Shown piece after piece: positions 1 to 4,687 of a DNA stretch of 5,942 nt. Numbering within the stretch: the first letter of the stretch is position 1; each line of letters starts with the position of its first letter. Below the pieces are notes generated by a model. That model made no database searches. It saw only the letters and a program-made list of their open reading frames with translations, and was not told where the DNA came from. Source of the stretch: an uncultured Caryophanales bacterium (GTDB lineage: Bacteria > Bacillota_I > Bacilli_A > RFN20 > CAG-826); assembly GCA_946401755.1 (NCBI GenBank), contig CAMIVH010000055.1:1-5942 (forward strand), written 5' to 3'. The position numbers and the translations under genes are program-made.

Positions 1-680
1 TGAGGAATATTAGTTTCATATTGATTATTCTTGAAGCCTGCAAAGATGGCTTTGAATTCTGGTTGCGCTGCTTTATTCTTTTCGCGCGCTTCCTTTTTCA
101 TTACTTTGAAGCGTTCAACAGCTTTCTTATATTCGGCTTCATATGCTGCTTTATCATCAATTAACTTTTGAGAAATAGTCGCATAGTCATCTTTAAGCTT
201 TTGACTATCTGGGTGATGGGCAATACCTTTTCTCATAGAGACAAGTCTTTGTTCATCACTTTCAATAGCGTTCTTTATGTCATAAACCGCTGCTTCAACT
301 GGATTTCTAGCGTGTGTAAGAATTGCTTCTCTTAATTGATTACCAATTGTCCAAGTTGGGTTTAATGATGTCATCGCATCTTGGAAGATGATGGAGATAC
401 GGTTACCACGAATATCTCTCATTTGTCTTTCAGAAATTCTAAGTAAATCAGTACCGTTATAGATGATTTTGCCACTGTCGACTTTACCGTTTTTATCCAA
501 GATACCCATCACGGAGTAGGCAGTAACGGATTTACCAGAACCAGATTCACCAACGATGCCTAGGACTTTGCCTTTTTCCAAGGTGAAAGAAACACCATTG
601 ACGGATAAGACTTTACCAGCGTCAATCTTGAATGATGTATTTAGGTTTTCAACTTCTAATAACTTATATTGTCTAGCCAT
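1..680 (-). CDS. oppD: Oligopeptide ABC transporter ATPase OppD, 3' end missing
   Basis: This is the ATP-hydrolysing cytoplasmic subunit of an oligopeptide/dipeptide importer, which would pair with OppF under the OppB-OppC channel. 226 residues are visible before the window edge. They show Walker A GESGSGKS at residues 44-51 and the Q-loop IFQDAMTSLNP around 98-108, which is typical of OppD/DppD. The ABC signature (LSGG), Walker B and H-loop are not reached. After the Q-loop and a normal QLREAILTH segment, residues about 131-226 are a long stretch rich in Lys, Glu and Ala, probably helical. In ordinary OppD the signature follows the Q-loop by about 55-60 residues, so this copy has an insertion of at least 60 residues. 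The ATG at 680 is 9 nt past the oppC stop, and its AGGTGA site (686-691) overlaps that stop, which suggests translational coupling. DppD is an equally valid family name; the substrate cannot be read from the sequence. Confidence 0.9.
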   Translation of the reverse strand, partial: MARQYKLLEVENLNTSFKIDAGKVLSVNGVSFTLEKGKVLGIVGESGSGKSVTAYSVMGILDKNGKVDSGKIIYNGTDLLRISERQMRDIRGNRISIIFQDAMTSLNPTWTIGNQLREAILTHARNPVEAAVYDIKNAIESDEQRLVSMRKGIAHHPDSQKLKDDYATISQKLIDDKAAYEAEYKKAVERFKVMKKEAREKNKAAQPEFKAIFAGFKNNQYETNIP

Positions 681-689
681 AACAATCAC

Positions 690-1757
690 CTATTTCTGTG
701 TTTTTGGATCGAAGGCATCTCTTAAGCCATCACCAAGAAGATTTAAAGATAAAACGATTAAGCAAATAGTAATCGCTGGGATTAAAAACATGTACAACTT
801 AGGGGAGTTAGGCACTGTAATGAATGATTGCGCCGCACTTGCCAAACTACCTAAAGAAGGGGTTGGATATTGAACACCTAATCCTAAATATGAAAGGAAG
901 GATTCGGTAAAGATTGCACTTGGAATTTGCAAAGCCGCAGAAATGATGATGACACTCATGGAATTAGGAATTAAATGTTTGAAAACAATTCTAGCAGTAG
1001 AAGCACCATTTGCACGAGCGGCCATAACGTATTCTTGCTTTCTTAAAGTTAAAACTTGGCCTCTGACAAGTCTTGCCATACCAACCCAATAAAGAAGAGC
1101 AAAAACAATAAATATAGCAACAAATCCAGAGCCTAATTGTGATAAGAAACCTCCTTGATTACCATCAAACACCGCTTTTAATGATGCAGAGAAGAGAATG
1201 ATAATCAAAATATCAGGTAATGAGTAAATCACATCAACGATTCTCATAACGATAAGGTCAAATTTACCGCCGATATAGCCAGACAAGGCACCAATAACAC
1301 CACCAATAACAAGAACAATAATAGCGGCGAAGAAACCGACAATTAAACTTGTTCTTGCGCCAATAATTAAGCAAATGAAGTAATCGTGACCTTCCTTATC
1401 TGTTCCGAGTATATGAGGAGGAACAAATACACCATTTTCCATTGCCTCTATTTCTTTTGGTGCATATTCGAATGGTCGTAAATACGTGAATTTGCTATCA
1501 AGAACATCACCATAACGGAAACAAAGAATTTCATTGAATTTATAAGGATAAAATAAAGGAATAATGAAGACCGCAAGAACAACTAGAAAAATGAAGACAA
1601 AAGAAACCATTGCCACTGGGTTCTTTGCAAATCTTTTCAAACCATCCACAAAGAATGTGGAATTTGGGCGCATTAAATTTGTCCCTCTTTTTTCGCTTTC
1701 AGAAGCAAAGGAGAATTTTTCTGTATTAATTTGGAAACTCAACGGATTGTGTTTCAT
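690..1757 (-). CDS. oppC: Oligopeptide ABC transporter permease OppC
   Basis: This is the second membrane subunit of the peptide importer and forms the translocation channel with OppB. It is complete at 355 residues, somewhat longer than many OppC proteins (about 300). The N-terminus is cytoplasmic (1-47) and includes the family segment DGLKRFAKNPVAM before the first membrane helix (about 50-70). An extracytoplasmic stretch of about 45 residues leads to the OppC/DppC hallmark LGTDKEGHDYF (117-127). Further hydrophobic helices lie near 136-158, 167-190, 212-230, 266-285 and 320-343. The EAA-type coupling loop that docks on the ATPases is at about 242-265 (EYVMAARANGAS...HLIPN). The ATG at 1757 follows a strong AAAGGAGG (1764-1771) by 6 nt and lies 14 nt after the oppB stop. 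It ends with TAG just before oppD. The family call is firm; the peptide specificity is unknown. Confidence 0.95.
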   Translation of the reverse strand: MKHNPLSFQINTEKFSFASESEKRGTNLMRPNSTFFVDGLKRFAKNPVAMVSFVFIFLVVLAVFIIPLFYPYKFNEILCFRYGDVLDSKFTYLRPFEYAPKEIEAMENGVFVPPHILGTDKEGHDYFICLIIGARTSLIVGFFAAIIVLVIGGVIGALSGYIGGKFDLIVMRIVDVIYSLPDILIIILFSASLKAVFDGNQGGFLSQLGSGFVAIFIVFALLYWVGMARLVRGQVLTLRKQEYVMAARANGASTARIVFKHLIPNSMSVIIISAALQIPSAIFTESFLSYLGLGVQYPTPSLGSLASAAQSFITVPNSPKLYMFLIPAITICLIVLSLNLLGDGLRDAFDPKTQK

Positions 1758-1771
1758 AGTCTTCCTCCTTT

Positions 1772-2707
1772 CTAATCGAAATCCACACGTGGATTTACAA
1801 GTTTATATGCGATATCACTTAATAAAGTAAAAACGATGAGTAAAAGCGCTAGCAAACAAGTTGTGCCCATAATCATTGGATAGTCACGAACTGTGATAGC
1901 TGAATAGAAATGTTGCCCGATACCTGGTATTTGGAAAATCTTTTCAATAACAAGTGAACCAGTGATAATCGTGGCAAACATCGGACCAAAATATGTGATG
2001 ACTGGAGTAACAGCGTTCCTTAAACCATGTTTTAAGAGCACTCTACTTGGCCTTACGCCTTTGGATTTAGCTGTGCGCATATAATCTTGTCCAAGAACAT
2101 CAAGTGTGGATGATCTAGTTAATCTGGTAATATATGCGGTTGGATACAGGCTCTCTGCAATAATTGGCAGGATATATGGCGTTATTGGGTCCGCATTAAC
2201 TGGGGTAGCGGGGAACCATCTCAAATTAACAGCAAAAACGAATAAGATAATTAACGATGCAACGAAGCTTGGCACCGCCACACTAGCGGTAGTTAGCACC
2301 ATAATTGCTCTATCGAAGAATTTGTTTTGATGCGTTGCCGCATACGTTCCAAGGAACAAGCCGGCTCCAAGGGCAAGTAAAGAAGCAATAAAGCCCAATC
2401 TGAAAGATAACCAGAAGCCATCTTTAATTACATCAACAACCTCTCTACCTTTAAATTTAAAAGAATTGCCAAAATCAAAGATTAGAGCTCTTCCAAGGTA
2501 CCTGATATATTGAATAAACAAAGGCTGATCAAGACCATATTTTCTATTAAGAATTTCAATCGTGGCTTCAGAAAGAGCCTTTTCTCTAGTCCAAGGGCCA
2601 CCTGGGACCATTTGCATAACCCAGAAAGTAACGGTCACAACAAGAAGATAAGTTAGAATACCTAACAACAATCTTTTAATGATGTAGAACCACATCTTCT
2701 TGTTCAT
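1772..2707 (-). CDS. oppB: Oligopeptide ABC transporter permease OppB
   Basis: This is the first membrane subunit of the importer and first gene of the operon. It is complete at 311 residues, the usual OppB/DppB length. It opens with a short basic N-terminus and helix 1 (about 8-32, YIIKRLL...VTFWVMQMVPGGPW), the classic OppB start. Further helices lie near 102-122, 134-160, 175-190, 235-255 and 280-300. The EAA coupling loop is DYMRTAKSKGVRPSRVLLKH (208-227), followed by the family motif IFQIPGIG (257-264) and the C-terminal NPRVDF. The ATG at 2707 has a GAGGA site (2712-2716) at only 4 nt. The Met at codon 5 lacks a comparable site, so the first ATG is preferred. A promoter is predicted about 80 nt upstream. 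No oppA precedes it, so the peptide-binding protein is probably after oppD/oppF or elsewhere. Confidence 0.95.
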   Translation of the reverse strand: MNKKMWFYIIKRLLLGILTYLLVVTVTFWVMQMVPGGPWTREKALSEATIEILNRKYGLDQPLFIQYIRYLGRALIFDFGNSFKFKGREVVDVIKDGFWLSFRLGFIASLLALGAGLFLGTYAATHQNKFFDRAIMVLTTASVAVPSFVASLIILFVFAVNLRWFPATPVNADPITPYILPIIAESLYPTAYITRLTRSSTLDVLGQDYMRTAKSKGVRPSRVLLKHGLRNAVTPVITYFGPMFATIITGSLVIEKIFQIPGIGQHFYSAITVRDYPMIMGTTCLLALLLIVFTLLSDIAYKLVNPRVDFD

Positions 2708-2760
2708 AATGTCCTCGCTTTTCTTTTTTCTTTTTAATGTGTATGCATAACCTAGATATA

Positions 2761-2786
2761 ACGCAACTGCGTGAATAAAATTGCGT
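2761..2786. promoter_or_regulatory. ACGCA/TGCGT dyad over the predicted opp start site (possible operator)
   Basis: ACGCAA at 2761-2766 faces TTGCGT at 2781-2786, and a third copy, TGCGT, sits at 2768-2772. ACGCA can therefore pair with either partner. The element covers the predicted transcription start (about 2782) and the first 20 nt of the leader, the usual place for a repressor site or a small leader hairpin. The word TTGCGTC recurs at 3241-3247, 34 nt before tldD, which hints at one regulator for both operons. No known regulator motif was recognised. Confidence 0.3.
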
Positions 2787-2788
2787 CT

Positions 2789-2818
2789 ATTTTAACGAGC
2801 AAATTTTTAACCAGTCAA
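2789..2818 (-). promoter_or_regulatory. Predicted sigma-A-type promoter of the opp operon
   Basis: Read on the minus strand, TTGACT (2818-2813) and TAAAAT (2794-2789) are separated by 18 nt; each matches the vegetative consensus in 5 of 6 positions. Transcription would start near 2782, giving a leader of about 75 nt before oppB. The region upstream (2830-2900) is almost pure A/T, which could act as an UP element. This is the best-placed promoter for oppBCD, and it lies downstream of the terminator at 3079-3050, so opp need not depend on reading through that terminator. Confidence 0.6.
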
Positions 2819-2853
2819 CCACCTTTGCTAGACTTTTTATGAACGATTTTTCT

Positions 2854-2886
2854 TTATATTTTATAAATATAAGTTTTTATAAAACT
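2854..2886. repeat. Two abutting A/T dyads upstream of the opp promoter
   Basis: TTATATTT-TAT-AAATATAA (2854-2872) is a perfect 8-bp dyad. It shares its last base with AGTTTT-TAT-AAAACT (2872-2886), a perfect 6-bp dyad. Both are centred on TAT and both contain TTTTATAAA. They lie about 35-70 bases upstream of the opp -35 box. Such dyads can arise by chance in A/T-only sequence; they could be regulator half-sites or simply bendable upstream DNA. Confidence 0.25.
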
Positions 2887-2908
2887 ACACTACATTTTTG
2901 TTTTTTTC

Positions 2909-2992
2909 TTATTTTGATAGTTTGACTATCTTTTTGAGAGTAAAAATCATAAAAACTCTTATTTTGAATAATTTTTTAGCATTTTATTTTGA
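2909..2992. repeat. Three direct copies of TTATTTTGA
   Basis: Exact copies lie at 2909-2917, 2959-2967 and 2984-2992, so starts are 50 and 25 bases apart. A shorter related word, TTTTGA, occurs at 2932-2937. The first copy runs into a perfect 6-bp dyad GATAGT-TTG-ACTATC (2916-2930). The repeat is low in complexity and may be chance, but the 25-base register is regular. Confidence 0.25.
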
Positions 2993-3049
2993 TGTATTCA
3001 CACTTTTTTAATTAGTATTCATTTGCGCTAGGTGTTTTAAAACGGCAAT

Positions 3050-3079
3050 AAAAAATGGAAAGTTAATTTTAACTTTCCA
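3050..3079 (-). terminator. Intrinsic terminator reading towards opp
   Basis: On the minus strand TGGAAAGTT (3079-3071) pairs perfectly with AACTTTCCA (3064-3056) around a 6-nt loop, and six T residues (3055-3050) follow at once. The plus strand has no T-run after the hairpin, so it works only on the minus strand. There is no gene upstream on that strand, since tldD points the other way. It must therefore end a short transcript that starts within the spacer, as the end of a small RNA or as an attenuator before opp. Confidence 0.75.
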
Positions 3080-3142
3080 ATAATATTATCCTTCAACGGT
3101 GCCCAGTTATTAATTATACCACCACTACGATAACGGACAACC
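3050..3142 (-). ncRNA. Structured leader or small RNA ending at the terminator
   Basis: On the minus strand the segment 3142-3130 pairs with 3110-3098 in 12 base pairs: GG, bulged T3140, TGTCC, GTTAT against ATAAC, bulged T3105, GGGCA, CC. The loop is 19 nt (3129-3111). One pair, T3137 with G3102, is a G-U wobble that becomes a C-A mismatch on the plus strand, which supports a minus-strand RNA. An 18-nt linker and the terminator hairpin follow. TAACT in the second arm (3109-3105) can instead pair with AGTTA (3074-3070) in the terminator's first arm, giving a possible antiterminator switch. The 5' end is not fixed. I do not recognise a known riboswitch or T-box family. Confidence 0.4.
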
Positions 3143-3188
3143 CTTTATATATCCTTAATATAATATATACGCATATTAGAGACGTCAT
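3114..3188 (-). CDS. Possible 24-codon leader peptide rich in Val/Ile/Leu
   Basis: An ATG at 3188-3186 opens a 24-codon frame that stops with TAA at 3116-3114, inside the loop of the hairpin described at 3142-3098. Fourteen of its residues are Leu, Ile or Val, and it ends V-I-V-V-V-V (GTT ATC GTA GTG GTG GTA). The last codons occupy the first arm and loop of the hairpin, and the terminator starts 34 nt after the stop. This is the geometry of a branched-chain amino-acid attenuator. Against it: no Shine-Dalgarno sequence precedes the ATG, Ile codons are cheap in A/T-rich DNA, and the only antiterminator found has 5 bp. Confidence 0.22.
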   Translation of the reverse strand: MTSLICVYIILRIYKGLSVIVVVV

Positions 3189-3189
3189 T

Positions 3190-3218
3190 TTGTCAACTAT
3201 AGGTTGTTTTAATATCTT
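3190..3218 (+). promoter_or_regulatory. Candidate promoter of tldD-pmbA
   Basis: TTGTCA (3190-3195, 5 of 6 consensus) and TATCTT (3213-3218, 4 of 6) are spaced by 17 nt, giving a start near 3225 and a leader of about 55 nt. A perfect TATAAT at 3159-3164 is an alternative -10 box, but its -35 region is poor. Either would overlap or abut the start signals of the minus-strand transcript, so the two directions may interfere. Confidence 0.35.
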
Positions 3219-3238
3219 ATAGATAATAAATGTGTTAA
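3209..3238 (-). promoter_or_regulatory. Candidate promoter for the short minus-strand transcript
   Basis: TTAACA (3238-3233) and TATTAA (3214-3209) with an 18-nt spacer give a modest vegetative-type promoter that would start RNA near 3202, upstream of the small ORF and hairpin. A perfect TTGACA also lies at 3196-3191 on this strand, but no good -10 box stands 16-18 nt from it; the nearest TATATA is 21 nt away. The true start therefore cannot be settled by eye. Confidence 0.22.
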
Positions 3239-3280
3239 TATTGCGTCAGTAATTAAATTAATTAATAAAGGAGGATATAT

Positions 3281-4687
3281 ATGATTAGTAAAAAGTTAGC
3301 TATCGAAGTTCTCAACGCTGCTTTAGAAACTGGTGCTGATTACGCTGAAATCTTTTATGAAGATAGTAGCGCTCATTCAGTGATGATTGAAAACGGCAAA
3401 GTTGAAACTACTAGCTCTAATTCCTTATGTGGTGTTGGTTTACGTTTACTTAAAAATAACCAATGTGTGTATGGATATACTAACGAATTAACCAAAAAAG
3501 GTTTATTAGCGTTAGCGAATTCCTTAAACAAATCATTCCACGATAAGAGAATTGTTACAGTTACTAAACTAGACATGATCAAATGCAAAAATCGTAACCC
3601 AGTTACACGTAGCTATGATGATGTTCCAGTTGAAGAAAAAATTGCTTTAATCCGTGAAGGCATTGATGAAATTCAATCCATGAAAGATCCACGTATTGTT
3701 AGAACATTTGGTGTCTTTGCCGATAACAAACGTTTTGTCGCAGTATTCAATTCCAAAGAAAAGTGGTTCAAACGCACTACTGAATTTGGCAGAATGGTAT
3801 TCCAAGTTATCGCTGCGGATCAAAATGGTTTTGAAACAGGTTTTGAAGGTCCTGGCGCGCAACATGCGATTGATTATTTCAGAACTGAAAAAGTTAATCC
3901 AAAGAAAGTGGCGAGAAAAGCCGCTGAAACCGCTCTTAAGATGTTAACAGCAGCGGAATGCCCAAGTGGCAAGATGCCAGTTGTTATTGGTAATGGTTGG
4001 GGTGGCGTCTTATTCCATGAATCTTGTGGTCACCCATTAGAAGCAAGCGCGGTCGCTAAAGGCTTATCTTGTTTCTCTGAAAATAAGATTGGTGATTATA
4101 TTGCTTCTCCAATCGTCAGTGCGGTGGATGATTCCACTATGCCTGGTGAATGGGGTTCAATTGATATCGATGATGAAGGTAACCCAGGTACAAAGAGATT
4201 ACTTATCAAAAACGGTAAACTCAATGACTATATGATTGATGACTTAAATGGTCGTCGTATGGATAGACAAGGTAACGGTGCTTGTCGTAGACAAAACTAC
4301 CGTTATATCCCAACATCTCGTATGTCTAATACTTATATCTGTAATGGTAAGAGTACACCAGAAGAAATCATTAAAGCCACTAAATTAGGCTTATATGCTG
4401 TTGGTTTCAACGGTGGTTCTGTAGATCCAACTACTGGTGAATTTAACTTTGGTTGTTCTGAAGCTTATATCATTAGAGATGGTAAAATCGCTGAACCAGT
4501 TAAAGGTGCAACCTTAATTGGTAAAGGTTTTGAAATCTTAAAGAAAATTGATATGGTCGCTAATGACTTAGATTTAGCTCAAGGTATGTGTGGTGCTTCA
4601 TCTGGTTCTATTAGAACTAACGTTGGCCAACCAACATTAAGAGTTAGTGAAGTGACCGTTGGTGGTAGAGGAGGAGAATTAAAATAA
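3281..4687 (+). CDS. tldD: Metallopeptidase subunit TldD
   Basis: This is the zinc-bearing subunit of the TldD/TldE (PmbA) heterodimer, peptidase family U62. In other bacteria the complex degrades unfolded or leader peptides, including microcin B17 maturation and CcdA turnover in E. coli. It is complete at 468 residues, the normal length. The N-terminal domain shows the family pattern GADYAEIFYEDS...IENGKVE (18-43) and GVGLRLL (51-57). The catalytic motif is HESCGH (246-251), of HExxxH form, with His246, Glu247 and His251. The C-terminal GMCGASSG contains the conserved Cys437, followed by GQPTLRVSEVTVGG. No signal peptide is seen, so it is cytoplasmic. The ATG at 3281 has a very strong AAAGGAGG (3267-3274) at 6 nt. 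Codons look strongly biased (TTA Leu, GGT Gly), which suggests good expression. The stop overlaps the pmbA start. Its substrate here is unknown; the opp neighbours suggest peptide turnover. Confidence 0.95.
   Translation: MISKKLAIEVLNAALETGADYAEIFYEDSSAHSVMIENGKVETTSSNSLCGVGLRLLKNNQCVYGYTNELTKKGLLALANSLNKSFHDKRIVTVTKLDMIKCKNRNPVTRSYDDVPVEEKIALIREGIDEIQSMKDPRIVRTFGVFADNKRFVAVFNSKEKWFKRTTEFGRMVFQVIAADQNGFETGFEGPGAQHAIDYFRTEKVNPKKVARKAAETALKMLTAAECPSGKMPVVIGNGWGGVLFHESCGHPLEASAVAKGLSCFSENKIGDYIASPIVSAVDDSTMPGEWGSIDIDDEGNPGTKRLLIKNGKLNDYMIDDLNGRRMDRQGNGACRRQNYRYIPTSRMSNTYICNGKSTPEEIIKATKLGLYAVGFNGGSVDPTTGEFNFGCSEAYIIRDGKIAEPVKGATLIGKGFEILKKIDMVANDLDLAQGMCGASSGSIRTNVGQPTLRVSEVTVGGRGGELK
4670..4676 (+). 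promoter_or_regulatory. Ribosome binding site of pmbA inside tldD
   Basis: GGAGGAG lies within the last codons of tldD, where it encodes part of the Gly-Gly-Glu C-terminus, and ends 10 nt before the pmbA ATG at 4687. Together with the TAATG overlap it points to coupled, near-equal translation of the two subunits, as suits a heterodimer. It also decides the pmbA start, since no other in-frame ATG nearby has such a site. Confidence 0.8.

Larger units (their letters stand above)
2708..3280. other. Divergent AT-rich intergenic region between oppB and tldD
   Basis: This 573-base spacer has no conventional protein gene on either strand. It must hold the start signals of both operons. From the oppB side it contains the oppB ribosome site, a TGCGT dyad, a good minus-strand promoter, a 150-base low-complexity A/T stretch with small dyads and repeated TTATTTTGA words, and a minus-strand intrinsic terminator preceded by a bulged hairpin. 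It ends with the tldD leader and its strong AAAGGAGG (3267-3274). The spacer is long for such a compact layout, which suggests regulatory content. Separate entries describe each part. Confidence 0.9.

Noticed and set aside
556..873. Plus-strand open frame of 105 codons across the oppD/oppC junction
   Set aside because: It is antisense to well-conserved oppC and oppD coding sequence, shows no family features and has no good ribosome site.
1564..1830. Plus-strand open frame of 88 codons over the oppC/oppB junction
   Set aside because: It is antisense to both permease genes and their strong ribosome site; the hydrophobic codons mirror the real genes.
2106..2330. Plus-strand open frame of 74 codons inside oppB
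   Set aside because: It is a shadow of the oppB membrane segments, with no start signal.
2916..2935. GATAGT-TTG-ACTATC followed by TTTTT as a plus-strand terminator
   Set aside because: The stem has only 6 weak pairs and no plus-strand transcript is expected to arrive there, so it is kept only as a dyad.
3085..3142. T-box-like text on the minus strand (GGTGGTA and TGGGCACCG)
   Set aside because: The UGGN-ACC bulge order is not kept, the available leader is too short for a T-box stem I with specifier loop, and neighbouring genes are not typical T-box targets.
2708..3280. CodY box (AATTTTCWGAAAATT) or DnaA boxes in the spacer
   Set aside because: A read of both strands found no convincing match to either, despite the A/T-rich sequence.
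3373..3947. Several 70-85 codon frames on both strands inside tldD
   Set aside because: They lie fully within a conserved, intact tldD reading frame and have no independent support.
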